A stretch of 64,000 nt of DNA from Noviherbaspirillum humi (GTDB lineage: Bacteria > Pseudomonadota > Gammaproteobacteria > Burkholderiales > Burkholderiaceae_D), in the NCBI RefSeq assembly GCF_900188095.1, contig NZ_FZOT01000012.1:1-64000 (forward strand). The letters run 5' to 3'. Under the pieces are notes generated by a model, which saw nothing but the letters and a program-made list of their open reading frames with translations, was not told where the DNA came from and did no database searches. This document shows, piece after piece, positions 8,546 through 19,585 of the stretch. The position numbers and the translations under genes were made by a program. Numbering within the stretch: the first letter of the stretch is position 1; each line of letters opens with the position of its first letter.

Positions 8546-9223
8546 ATGCTCATCTCCCAAACCCCGCGCCACGCCGCGCCCTCGGCAAAACCGGCGGCGA
8601 CGCTCTCCGGCGAAACCTTCGGCATGCTGATCAACCTCTCCGGCCGCCGCCGCTTCACCTCGCAGCGCCTGGTGCTGTATGCGGTGCTGGCCAGCCAGGC
8701 GCACGACAATGCGCTGGCAACGGCGCGGGAAACGCTCGCCTTGTTCACCGATGCGCACACCGCGCTGGTGAAGGGCAGCGACATCTCGCCCGGCATCTTT
8801 TGCCACGAACTCGAAGACGCCTACTTCGGCCGCTCGCGCGGCGACGAGCAGATCCGGGATTTCATCAGTCTGGCGGGACGCGCGCTGGACGCGATCGAAG
8901 GCAATATGCGGCAGGCGCCAACGCTGCTGCAGGAACTGATCGCCCAGGCCACGCCCCTGCTTGCCACGCTCAACCGCATCACCCAGGTCTACGAGGAGCT
9001 GTCGCGCCGGCACGCGCAGCAGCTGAAGCGGCAGCTGCACGGCATCATGACGGACATCGAAGCCATCGCCAAGCAGGCGCGCATGGTGTCCTTCAACGCC
9101 CAGATCGTGGCGGCGCGGGCCGGAAACAGCGGCAAGGAATTTTCCGTCGTCGCGAGCGTGCTGTCGGACATCACCACCGAGATCGACAGCCTGGTGCAGG
9201 CCGCGCTCAACGCGGCGGTGTGA
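8546..9223 (+). CDS. Short soluble MCP-like signalling protein
   Basis: This protein has 225 residues, starting at 8546 (MLISQTPRHAAPSAK). The in-frame sequence from 8423 looks non-coding. No membrane segment or ligand domain is visible. The C-terminal part (about 160-220: IEAIAKQARMVSFNAQIVAA, then RAGNSGKEFSVVASVLSDIT) is a miniature of the MCP hairpin, with FNAQIVAARAG replacing the usual TNILALNAAVEAARAG. The N-terminal part is helical and unassigned. It may be a cytoplasmic chemoreceptor-like protein or a truncated relic. It diverges from the GntR gene. Confidence 0.7.
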   Translation: MLISQTPRHAAPSAKPAATLSGETFGMLINLSGRRRFTSQRLVLYAVLASQAHDNALATARETLALFTDAHTALVKGSDISPGIFCHELEDAYFGRSRGDEQIRDFISLAGRALDAIEGNMRQAPTLLQELIAQATPLLATLNRITQVYEELSRRHAQQLKRQLHGIMTDIEAIAKQARMVSFNAQIVAARAGNSGKEFSVVASVLSDITTEIDSLVQAALNAAV

Positions 9224-9273
9224 CGGCGGTCTTGCCACGCATCATGAGCCTCCTCGCATGCGCAGCATCGCAC

Positions 9274-9288
9274 GCACCATGACCGCGC
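9274..9288. promoter_or_regulatory. NtrC-like half-dyad upstream of urtA (weaker copy)
   Basis: GCAC-N7-GCGC matches the NtrC arm spacing (GCAC-N7-GTGC) with one mismatch. It lies 41 bases upstream of the better dyad at 9315. Confidence 0.35.
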
Positions 9289-9314
9289 CAAGCTTGCTTC
9301 CCATATTCATGGGG

Positions 9315-9329
9315 GCACAACAACAGTGC
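9315..9329. promoter_or_regulatory. NtrC-like enhancer dyad upstream of urtA
   Basis: GCAC-N7-GTGC has exactly the arm spacing of the NtrC consensus (TGCACC-N5-GGTGCA). It lies about 65-75 bases upstream of the sigma-54-type promoter at 9392, a usual enhancer distance. An AATCAA half of an IHF-like site at 9339-9344 lies between them, but I regard that as weak. Confidence 0.5.
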
Positions 9330-9391
9330 AAGGCAGGCAATCAATAATGATGCAACGCTCGAAAAGGAGGCGTTTTCTTCGATAGATCAAG

Positions 9392-9407
9392 TGGCATGCA
9401 TTCTGCT
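9392..9407 (+). promoter_or_regulatory. Sigma-54 (RpoN) promoter for the urea locus
   Basis: TGGCATGCATTCTGCT has the invariant GG (-24) and GC (-12) separated by exactly 10 bases and matches TGGCAC-N5-TTGCW closely. It lies 52 bases upstream of the urtA start codon. Together with the NtrC-like dyads it predicts induction under nitrogen limitation. Confidence 0.65.
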
Positions 9408-9459
9408 AAACGATGACTGCGAGCAATCGTATTCATTGACCACTCAAGCAGGAGCCACC

Positions 9460-10713
9460 ATGTCCCGTCGTCACGCCTTGAAACTCTCCCTCGCAAGCGC
9501 CATGACGCTTGCCGCGTTTTCCTGGACCCCGCAAGCATTCGCCGCCGACACCATCAAGGTCGGCATCCTCCATTCGCTGTCGGGCACGATGGCGATCTCC
9601 GAGACATCGCTGAAGGACGTGGCGCTGATGACCATCGAGGAGATCAACGCCAAGGGCGGCGTGATGGGCAAGAAGCTGGAGCCGGTGGTAGTCGATCCGG
9701 CGTCCAACTGGCCGCTGTTCGCCGAGAAGGCGCGCCAGCTGGTGACGCAGGACAAGGTGGCGGTGGTATTCGGCTGCTGGACCTCGGTATCGCGCAAGTC
9801 GGTGCTGCCGGTGTTCAAGGAGCTCGACAGCCTGCTGTTCTACCCGGTGCAGTATGAAGGCGAGGAGCTGGAGAAGAACGTGTTCTACACCGGCGCGGCG
9901 CCGAACCAGCAGGCGATCCCGGCGGTGGAGTACCTGATGTCCAAGGACGGCGGCGGCGCCAAGCGCTTCGTGCTGCTCGGCACCGACTACGTCTATCCGC
10001 GCACCACCAACAAGATCCTGCGCGCCTTCCTCAAGTCCAAGGGCGTGAAGGATAGCGACATCGACGAGGTCTACACCCCGTTCGGCCATGCCGACTACCA
10101 GACCATCGTCGCCAACATCAAGAAGTTCGCCGCCGGCGGCAAGACCGCCGTCATCTCCACCATCAACGGCGACTCCAACGTGCCCTTCTACAAGGAACTC
10201 GGCAATGCCGGCCTGAAGGCGACCGACGTGCCGGTGGTGGCCTTCTCCGTCGGCGAGGAAGAACTGCGCGGCGTCGACACCAAGCCCCTGGTCGGCCACC
10301 TCGCCGCCTGGAACTATTTCCAGTCGGTGAAGAACCCGGCCAACGACGCCTTCATCAAGCAGTGGAAGGCTTACGCGCTGGCGAAGAAGCTGCCGAACGC
10401 GAACACCGTGGTCACCAACGACCCGATGGAAGCCACCTATGTCGGCATCCACATGTGGAAGCAGGCGGTGGAGAAGGCCAAGTCGACCGATACCGACAAG
10501 GTGATCGCCGCCATGGGCGGACAGACCTTCAAGGCGCCGTCGGGCTATGAGCTGACCATGGACAAGACCAACCACCACCTGCACAAGCCGGTGATGATCG
10601 GCGAGATCAAACCGGACGGCCAGTTCAGCGTCGTGTGGAAGACCAAGGGCCCGATCCGCGCCCAGCCGTGGAGCCCGTTCATTCCGGGCAATGAGGGCAA
10701 GCAGAATATGTGA
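9460..10713 (+). CDS. urtA: Urea ABC transporter substrate-binding protein
   Basis: This 417-residue periplasmic urea receptor starts at 9460, preceded by AGGAG at 9450-9454. The leader MSRRHALKLSLASAMTLAAF has an SRRHALK twin-arginine-like motif, so Tat export is possible. The mature part begins near DTIKVGILHSLSGTMAISET, the UrtA/FmdD signature, with later VVFGCWTSVSRKSVLPVFKE and HHLHKPVMIGEI. It belongs to the branched-chain amino-acid binding-protein superfamily and captures urea or short amides for UrtBCDE. A 328-base gap carrying a palindromic repeat separates it from urtB. Confidence 0.96.
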   Translation: MSRRHALKLSLASAMTLAAFSWTPQAFAADTIKVGILHSLSGTMAISETSLKDVALMTIEEINAKGGVMGKKLEPVVVDPASNWPLFAEKARQLVTQDKVAVVFGCWTSVSRKSVLPVFKELDSLLFYPVQYEGEELEKNVFYTGAAPNQQAIPAVEYLMSKDGGGAKRFVLLGTDYVYPRTTNKILRAFLKSKGVKDSDIDEVYTPFGHADYQTIVANIKKFAAGGKTAVISTINGDSNVPFYKELGNAGLKATDVPVVAFSVGEEELRGVDTKPLVGHLAAWNYFQSVKNPANDAFIKQWKAYALAKKLPNANTVVTNDPMEATYVGIHMWKQAVEKAKSTDTDKVIAAMGGQTFKAPSGYELTMDKTNHHLHKPVMIGEIKPDGQFSVVWKTKGPIRAQPWSPFIPGNEGKQNM

Positions 10714-11041
10714 GTCGCGCTGGCGAACCATGAAGGATGTCCCCTCCCCTTCAGGGGGAGGGTTAGGGAGGGGGTGGGTTTCCACTGAGAGTAAAGGATG
10801 TTCTTTAAGTGCGAAGGAACCCCATCCCCACCCTCGAATACGCTTGCAAGCGCACTCCTGAGTGAGGTCGCGCAGCCAAGGTGACTTCCTCCCCTTGAAG
10901 GGGAGGGAACCGAGTAGTGGGTTGATCAACTTGAGCTGTACTTGCATGAGTACCAGCTCGTCACCCGGCTTCGCTACGCACACCACCGCCTTCTCACTGG
11001 TTCAACAACATCAACCGGTTCTACTCCCAGTCTCAAATCCC
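10714..11041. repeat. Composite palindromic repeat, locus 2 (urtA-urtB gap)
   Basis: The element spans about 10739-10909. A B unit with CCCTCCCCTT/AGGGGGAGGG leads into GGGTGGGTTTCC. AAAGGATGTTCTTT follows, then GGAACCCCATCCCCACCC, which is inverted relative to the left part. An A half-stem, GCTTGCAAGC flanked by gaatac/gcactc, and a final hairpin CTCCCCTT/AAGGGGAG follow. No gene is visible in the gap. The remainder (10910-11041) shows no clear feature. The inserted hairpins could set expression of urtA above the membrane components, as is common for binding-protein genes (inference). Confidence 0.8.
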
Positions 11042-12649
11042 ATGCCCTGCCTCCTCCGCCACCTCCTCCTCACCACCTGCCTGAGCCTCGCCCCCCTGGT
11101 CGCCCACGCAGCCATCAACGCCGCCCTGCTGCAGCCCCTGGCCGGCGACGATGCCGATGCCCGCATCGAAGCGGTCGGCAAGATCGGCGCGCTCGCGACG
11201 CCGGATGCGGTGCGGGTGCTCAATGCCCTCAGGAGCGACAACCTCTACGCCACTCCAGAAGGCAAGGTCTATGTGGTGGAAGACGGCAAGGCCTTCGATC
11301 CGGCCACCGACCAGACGCTGGCGCCGCCGGACGGCATCGACGGCATCACCATCAACAACCGCCTGCGCGGCGCCATCGATGCGGCGCTGTCCGGCCTGCG
11401 CCTGTTCTCCGACAAGCGCGAGGAGCGCCTCGCCGCCGCGCTCGACCTGCAGAAGAGCGCGGGCCCGGGCCAGCTCGAGACCATCAACAAGGCCCTGGCC
11501 AAGGAAAGCGATCCCGGGATCAAGGACATCCTGCAGCTTGCCGCCGCCACCGCCAGCCTGCAATCCGAAGATGCGGCGGTGCGCCGCGATGCCGTCAAGG
11601 CGCTGGCCGGCAGCACCAACGCCAGCCTGATCCCGGTGCTGCAGGCGATGCTGGAAAAGCAGCCCGACGGCAGCTACGCCGAGCCGGACGCCTCGGTGCG
11701 CGCCGCCGCCGACCTCACCCTGCGCGCCATCGCCAGCCGCATCGGCCGCACCGAATTCGCCGGCAACCTGTTCTACGGCGTGTCGCTCGGCAGCGTGCTG
11801 CTGCTGGCGGCGCTGGGGCTGGCCATCACCTTCGGCCTGATGGGCATCATCAACATGGCGCATGGCGAGCTGCTGATGATCGGCGCCTACACCACCTATG
11901 TCTGCCAGTCGCTGTTCCGCCATTACCTGCCCGGCGCCTTCGACTGGTATCTGCTGGCGGCGCTGCCCGCCGCCTTTCTCGTCGCCGGCGCCATCGGCAT
12001 CCTGCTGGAACGCACGGTGATCCGCTGGCTGTACGGCCGGCCGCTGGAAACCCTGCTCTGCACCTGGGGCATCAGCCTGATGCTGATGCAGCTGGTGCGC
12101 TCGGTGTTCGGCGCGCAGAACGTGGAAGTCGCCAACCCGTCCTGGATGTCGGGTGGCGTCACCGTGCTCGGCACCCTGGTGCTGTCCTACAACCGCATCG
12201 CCATCATCATCTTCGCCCTGCTGGTGGTGGGCGCCGTGTGGATGATCCTGAACAAGACCCGGCTCGGCCTGTTCGTGCGCGCCGTGACGCAGAACCGGCG
12301 CATGGCCGACTGCGTCGGCGTGCCCACCGGGCGCATCGACATGATGACCTTCGGCCTCGGCTCCGGCATCGCCGGGCTCGGCGGCGTGGCGCTGTCGCAG
12401 CTCGGCAATGTCGGGCCGGACCTCGGCCAGGGCTACATCGTCGATTCCTTCATGGTGGTGGTGCTGGGCGGCGTCGGCCAGCTGGCCGGCACCGTGATCG
12501 CCGCCTTCGGCCTGGGCGAAGTCAACAAGTTCCTCGAACCGGTGGCCGGCGCGGTGCTGGCCAAGATCGCCATCCTCGTCTTCATCATCATGTTCATCCA
12601 GAAGCGCCCGCAGGGCCTGTTCGCCCTCAAGGGCAGGAGCGTCGAATGA
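11042..12649 (+). CDS. urtB: Urea ABC transporter permease UrtB
   Basis: This 535-residue protein starts at 11042 (MPCLLRHLLLTTCLSLAPLV). UrtB is distinguished from LivH by a long N-terminal periplasmic domain with HEAT-like repeats. That domain is seen here at about residues 20-240 after a signal sequence (DADARIEAVGKIGALATPDA; EDAAVRRDAVKALAGS). The LivH-like membrane domain follows (FYGVSLGSVLLLAALGLAIT; GIINMAHGELLMIGAYTTYV). The C-terminus ends in KRPQGLFALKGRSVE. Its stop overlaps the urtC start as ATGA. It forms the inner-membrane channel with UrtC. Confidence 0.95.
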   Translation: MPCLLRHLLLTTCLSLAPLVAHAAINAALLQPLAGDDADARIEAVGKIGALATPDAVRVLNALRSDNLYATPEGKVYVVEDGKAFDPATDQTLAPPDGIDGITINNRLRGAIDAALSGLRLFSDKREERLAAALDLQKSAGPGQLETINKALAKESDPGIKDILQLAAATASLQSEDAAVRRDAVKALAGSTNASLIPVLQAMLEKQPDGSYAEPDASVRAAADLTLRAIASRIGRTEFAGNLFYGVSLGSVLLLAALGLAITFGLMGIINMAHGELLMIGAYTTYVCQSLFRHYLPGAFDWYLLAALPAAFLVAGAIGILLERTVIRWLYGRPLETLLCTWGISLMLMQLVRSVFGAQNVEVANPSWMSGGVTVLGTLVLSYNRIAIIIFALLVVGAVWMILNKTRLGLFVRAVTQNRRMADCVGVPTGRIDMMTFGLGSGIAGLGGVALSQLGNVGPDLGQGYIVDSFMVVVLGGVGQLAGTVIAAFGLGEVNKFLEPVAGAVLAKIAILVFIIMFIQKRPQGLFALKGRSVE

Positions 12650-13724
12650 ATTCGCTGTTTTCCCGTCCCGCCTGGATCGCCATCCTGGCCTGCGCCGCCG
12701 TGCTGGCCCTGCTGCCGCTGTTCAACCTCGCCTTCCCCGCCGGCCATGCGCTGCACGTGTCGTCCTACAGCGTGGCCCTGGTCGGCAAGTTCATGTGCTA
12801 CGCCATGGCGGCGCTGGCGCTCGACCTGGTGTGGGGCTATACCGGCATCCTCTCGCTCGGCCACGGCGTGTTCTTCGCTCTCGGCGGCTACGCCCACGGC
12901 ATGTACCTGATGCGCGCCATCGGCCGCGACGGCGTCTACCAGAGCGACCTGCCCGACTTCATGGTCTTCCTCGACTGGAAAGCCTATCCCTGGTACTGGT
13001 CGCTGACCGATCACTTCTGGTGGGCCATGGCCCTGGTGGTGCTGGCGCCCGGCCTGCTGGCCTTCGCGTTCGGCTACTTCGCCTTCCGCTCGCGCATCAA
13101 GGGGGTGTACTTCTCCATCATCACCCAGGCCATGACCTTCGCCTTCATGCTGCTGTTCTTCCGGAACAATACCGGCTTCGGCGGCAACAACGGCTTCACC
13201 GACTTCAAGCGCATCCTCGGCTTCACCCTCACCGCGCCCGCCACCAAGGCGGTGCTCTACCTCGTCACCCTCGCCGCCCTGCTCGGCGCCCTGCTGCTGT
13301 GCCGCTGGATCACCACCTCCAAGCTGGGCCGGGTGCTGCAGGCGGTACGCGACTCGGAATCGCGCCTCATGTTCATCGGCTACAACCCGCTGCCCTTCAA
13401 GCTGTTCGTGTGGACGCTGTCGGCAGTGCTGTGCGGCATCGCCGGCGCGCTCTACGTGCCGCAGGTGGGCATCATCAACCCGTCCGAGATGTCGCCCGGG
13501 AATTCGATCGAGATGGTGATCTGGGCCGCGGTCGGCGGCCGCGGCACCCTGCTCGGCCCCATCCTCGGCGCATTCTCCGTCAACGGCCTGAAGAGCTGGT
13601 TCACCGCCGCCTTCCCCGACCTGTGGCTATATGCGCTGGGCCTGATCTTCATCGTAGTCACCCTGTTCATGCCGCAGGGCCTGGTCGGCCTCGCCAAGCG
13701 CCTGCCGCTGGCAAGGAGGAATGC

Positions 13725-13728
<4 letters not shown>
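12646..13728 (+). CDS. urtC: Urea ABC transporter permease UrtC
   Basis: This 360-residue LivM-type permease starts at the ATG overlapping the urtB stop (ATGA). Motifs are WGYTGILSLGHGVFFALGGY, a stretch of hydrophobic helices, FFRNNTGFGGNNGFTDFK and AVGGRGTLLGPILGAFSVN. It ends ...GLAKRLPLARRNA. It partners UrtB in the membrane. Its own stop overlaps the urtD start (ATGA), with AAGGAGG just upstream, indicating tight translational coupling. Confidence 0.95.
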
Positions 13729-14570
<842 letters not shown>

Positions 14571-14632
14571 GGCGGCCATTTGAAAAGCGCCGCCCCGTCC
14601 GATCGAACAACCATCCTCATGCCCAACTAACC

Positions 14633-15328
14633 ATGCTCCAGGTCACCCGACTCAACCAGTACTACGGCTCCTCCCACACCCTGCGCGGCATCGACCTCAC
14701 GCTCGCGAAAGGCGAATGCCTGGCCCTGCTCGGCCGCAACGGCGTCGGCAAGACCACGCTGCTGAAATGCCTGATGGGCGTGCTGCCGGCCGCCGGCGGC
14801 AAGGTGGCATTCAACGGTCGCGACATCACCCGGCTCACGCCCCACGAGCGCGCCGCCCTCGGCATCGCCTACGTGCCCCAAGGACGTGAAATATTCGCCC
14901 GCCTGACGGTGGAGGAAAACCTGATGATGGGCATGGCGGTCAAGCCGCGCGCCAAGGCCATCCTGCGCGACGACGTGTTCCAGCTGTTCCCGGTGCTGAA
15001 GGAAATGCGCCAGCGGCGCGGCGGCGACCTCTCCGGCGGCCAGCAGCAGCAGCTGGCCATCGCCCGCGCCCTGCTGTCGGATCCGCAGCTCATCATCCTG
15101 GACGAACCCACCGAAGGCATCCAGCCTTCCATCATCAAGGACATCGGCCGCGTCATCCGCATGCTGCGCGAGCGCGGCGACATCGCCATCCTGCTGTGCG
15201 AGCAGTATTTCGATTTCGCCCGCGAACTGGCCGACCGCTTTCTGGTGCTGTCGCGCGGCGAAGTGGTGGCCAGCGGCGCGCGCGAGGACATGGACGGCGA
15301 CCGGGTTCGCCGTCATCTGGCAGTATAG
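14633..15328 (+). CDS. urtE: Urea ABC transporter ATP-binding protein UrtE
   Basis: This 231-residue LivF-type ATPase begins LQVTRLNQYYGSSHTLRGID. It has Walker A GRNGVGKTT, YVPQGREIFARLTVEENL, signature LSGGQQQQLAIARALL, Walker B LIILDEPTEGIQPS and LCEQYFDFARELADR. The GREIF and DEPTEGIQPS wording is typical of UrtE. It lies 62 bases after urtD and 35 bases before ureD, so the importer and urease genes form one continuous unit. Confidence 0.95.
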   Translation: MLQVTRLNQYYGSSHTLRGIDLTLAKGECLALLGRNGVGKTTLLKCLMGVLPAAGGKVAFNGRDITRLTPHERAALGIAYVPQGREIFARLTVEENLMMGMAVKPRAKAILRDDVFQLFPVLKEMRQRRGGDLSGGQQQQLAIARALLSDPQLIILDEPTEGIQPSIIKDIGRVIRMLRERGDIAILLCEQYFDFARELADRFLVLSRGEVVASGAREDMDGDRVRRHLAV

Positions 15329-15363
15329 GAACCTTTGCAAAAGACAAAGCGTTCCGCCACTGC

Positions 15364-16236
15364 ATGAAGCGTTTCATCCACCTGTCCGATCCGGTGTCCG
15401 ACGCGCCCGCCGCCCCGAGCTGGCGGGCGCAGCTGGCGCTCGGCTTCGCCGACGATGGCGGCACCACCCGCCTGGTCGAGCGCAGCCACAGCGGCCCCCT
15501 GCGGGTGCAGAAGCCGCTCTATCCGGAAGGCGCAGCGCCCTGCCATGCAATCGTGGTGCATCCGCCGGGCGGCGTGGTCGGAGGCGACCAGCTGGCGCTC
15601 GACATCCGCCTGCAGCCGATGGCGCACGCCCTGATCGCCACGCCCGGCGCGGCCAAGTGGTACAAGGCCAACGGCCGGCAATCGGCGCAGACGGTGACGA
15701 TCGACATCGCCGCCGGGGCGGCACTCGAATGGCTGCCGCAGGAAACCATCTTCTTCGACCAGGCCGAAGTGGCGCTGGAGACCACCATCGCGCTGCACGG
15801 CGACGCCCGCTATCTCGGCTGCGAAATTCTCTGCTTCGGCCGCACCGCTTCCGGCGAGCGCTTCGACAGCGGCCGCATCGCCCAGCGCACCCGCATCACC
15901 CGCGACGGCAGGTTGCTCTGGCTGGAACAGGGCGCGCTCGATGCCGCCCTGCTGGGCAGCCCGCTGATGCTGGCCGGCAGGACGGTATGCGCCACCCTGA
16001 TCGCCGTCGGCCCGGCGCTGCCGCCGTCGGTGCTGGCCCAGGTGCGGGAGTCGTGCGCCGCGCTTGCGCCGGAAGCCGACCTGTTCGGCGCGACGCAGAT
16101 GAAAACCGTACTGGTGGTGCGCCACCTCGGCCAGTCGAGCGAGGTGGCGCGCCGCGTGATGCTGCAGGCGTGGCGAGTGCTGCGCCCCGCCCTGCTCGGG
16201 CGCGAGGCGGTGGTGCCGCGCATCTGGAACACATAG
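15364..16236 (+). CDS. ureD: Urease accessory protein UreD
   Basis: This 290-residue UreD/UreH chaperone starts at 15364 ([20 protein letters not shown]). Family motifs are [51 protein letters not shown] and [17 protein letters not shown]. UreD binds apo-urease and, with UreF and UreG, delivers nickel to the active site. It is 35 bases after urtE and 28 bases before ureA. Confidence 0.94.
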   Translation: MKRFIHLSDPVSDAPAAPSWRAQLALGFADDGGTTRLVERSHSGPLRVQKPLYPEGAAPCHAIVVHPPGGVVGGDQLALDIRLQPMAHALIATPGAAKWYKANGRQSAQTVTIDIAAGAALEWLPQETIFFDQAEVALETTIALHGDARYLGCEILCFGRTASGERFDSGRIAQRTRITRDGRLLWLEQGALDAALLGSPLMLAGRTVCATLIAVGPALPPSVLAQVRESCAALAPEADLFGATQMKTVLVVRHLGQSSEVARRVMLQAWRVLRPALLGREAVVPRIWNT

Positions 16237-16264
16237 AACACACAGAAAGAACGAAAGGACAACC

Positions 16265-16567
16265 ATGGAACTGACGCCACGGGAGAAGGACAAGCTGCTG
16301 ATCTTCACCGCCGCCCTGCTGGCCGAGCGCCGCCGCGCGCGCGGCCTGAAGCTCAACTATCCGGAAGCCGTCGCCCTGATCACTGCCGCCGTCATGGAAG
16401 GCGCGCGCGACGGCAAGTCGGTGGCCGAACTCATGTCGGAAGGGACGAAGGTGTTGACCCGCGACGACGTGATGGAGGGCGTGCCGGAAATGATTCCCGA
16501 CATCCAGGTCGAAGCCACCTTCCCGGATGGCACCAAGCTGGTGACCGTGCACCACCCGATTCCTTAG
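16265..16567 (+). CDS. ureA: Urease subunit gamma
   Basis: At 100 residues this is the normal length for UreA. It begins [20 protein letters not shown] and contains [40 protein letters not shown] and a C-terminal [14 protein letters not shown]. It forms the urease (UreABC)3 core. Unusually, it is separated from ureB by 467 bases containing a palindromic repeat. In most bacteria ureA and ureB are nearly adjacent. Confidence 0.96.
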   Translation: MELTPREKDKLLIFTAALLAERRRARGLKLNYPEAVALITAAVMEGARDGKSVAELMSEGTKVLTRDDVMEGVPEMIPDIQVEATFPDGTKLVTVHHPIP

Positions 16568-17034
16568 TGGATTGAGTTTGGAATTCGGAACAGGGTCATG
16601 CCTTGGGGACATCGGCTGTTGCTCTTGACATGGCTAGTGCGAATCATTGGTTTTTATCGCTGGGGTTTCGCGTCACGAGCGGTGCGCCGGCGAATCCGAC
16701 GGGCGTGGTCAAAGCCTAAAGAAAGTTCCCTCCCTTTCAAGGGGAGGGCTAGGGTGGGGATGGGTCTCCGCCGCGCTTAAAGAACATCCTCTGAATGCAG
16801 AAGAAACCCATCCCCCTCCCCACCTCCCCTTGAAAGGGGAAGTGTTTTCATTGCTGCGCGATCACTACGCGCCCACGCTTGCAGATCCGGTACATGCCCT
16901 GCGAACCCCGGCTATCGCACCCAGCACCACGTCGCAAATAATGTCTTTGCTTCGAAGACCACAATTCTGGCTCTGGAAACAAGGCTCTGGAAACAACTCA
17001 CGCAAACTGTAGCGTCACCCCACCAGGAGGAAAC
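16568..17034. repeat. Composite palindromic repeat, locus 3, splitting ureA and ureB
   Basis: Only a B unit is present (about 16726-16843): TCCCTCCCTTTCAAGGGGAG, then GGTGGGGATGGGTCTCC, TTAAAGAACATCCT, GAAACCCATCCCCCTCCCC and CTCCCCTTGAAAGGGGAAG. It forms local hairpins and a large inverted pair around 16785. The rest of the gap (16568-16725 and 16844-17020) contains no gene I can support. AGGAGG occurs at 17025-17030 just before ureB. Confidence 0.8.
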
Positions 17035-17339
17035 ATGATCCCCGGAGAAATGCTGATCGAGGACGGCGACATCGAGCTCAATGCCGGCCGCGCCACCGCC
17101 ACCCTCACCGTCGCCAACAGCGGCGACCGGCCGATCCAGGTCGGCTCCCATTTCCACTTCTTCGAAGTCAATCCGGCGCTGCGCTTCGAGCGCCAGGCCG
17201 CCTACGGCATGCGGCTCAACATCGCCGCCGGCACCGCGGTGCGCTTTGAGCCGGGCCAGGAGCGCACCGTCGAACTGGTGGCGCTGGCCGGCGAGCGCAC
17301 GGTGTACGGCTTCAACGCCCAGGTCATGGGGAAACTGTC

Positions 17340-17343
<4 letters not shown>
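17035..17343 (+). CDS. ureB: Urease subunit beta
   Basis: This 102-residue protein is preceded by AGGAGG. It begins [20 protein letters not shown] and contains [40 protein letters not shown] and [20 protein letters not shown]. These are the conserved UreB landmarks. It overlaps ureC by ATGA, so the beta and alpha subunits are translationally coupled. Confidence 0.96.
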
Positions 17344-19040
<1,697 letters not shown>

Positions 19041-19062
19041 GTTTCCCTATCATTCATCCGAC

Positions 19063-19581
19063 ATGCTTACCTTGAACAACCGCATCGAGCACGCCGACCG
19101 CATCGACGGCGAGCTCATCCTTCCCTTCGACCTGCGGGTGAAAAGCCGGCTGCGGGCGCAGCTTGCCAGCGGCGAGGAGGTTGCCGTCTTCATCGCCCGC
19201 GGCGCGGTGCTGCGCGACGGCAGCCTGCTGCGCGGCGACGATGGCCGCGTGGTGCGCGTCGTTGCCGCGCCGGAAGCGGTGTACCGCGTCTCCTGCGCCA
19301 CGCCGCACGGCCTACTGCGCTGCGCCTACCATCTCGGCAACCGCCATACCCAGGTGCAGATCGTGGAAGACCGCGAAAACGGTTGTCTCCTCATCCGCCA
19401 GGACCCGGTGCTGAAGGACATGCTGGAAGGCCTGGGTGCGATCGTCACCGCCGACGAAGCGCCGTTCGAGCCGGAAAGCGGCGCCTACGGCGGCGGCCAT
19501 CATCACCATGGCGCCGAGCACGGCCATCCGCTGGCGCCGGTGCCGGTGCGCCAGCGCATCCACCGGCCAGGCCAGGCCTAA
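19063..19581 (+). CDS. ureE: Urease accessory protein UreE (nickel metallochaperone)
   Basis: This 172-residue protein has an N-terminal peptide-binding-like domain and a metal-binding domain (HLGNRHTQVQI, then LLIRQDPVLKDMLEGLGA). It ends in a histidine-rich tail, GGGHHHHGAEHGHP, typical of nickel-storing UreE. It donates nickel to UreG. It lies 22 bases after ureC and 4 bases before ureF. Confidence 0.95.
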   Translation: MLTLNNRIEHADRIDGELILPFDLRVKSRLRAQLASGEEVAVFIARGAVLRDGSLLRGDDGRVVRVVAAPEAVYRVSCATPHGLLRCAYHLGNRHTQVQIVEDRENGCLLIRQDPVLKDMLEGLGAIVTADEAPFEPESGAYGGGHHHHGAEHGHPLAPVPVRQRIHRPGQA

Positions 19582-19585
19582 GACC

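Noticed and set aside
8381-9238. N-terminal extension of the GntR regulator
   Set aside because: The open frame continues upstream but loses coding character and overlaps the divergent MCP-like gene. The regulator starts at 8380.
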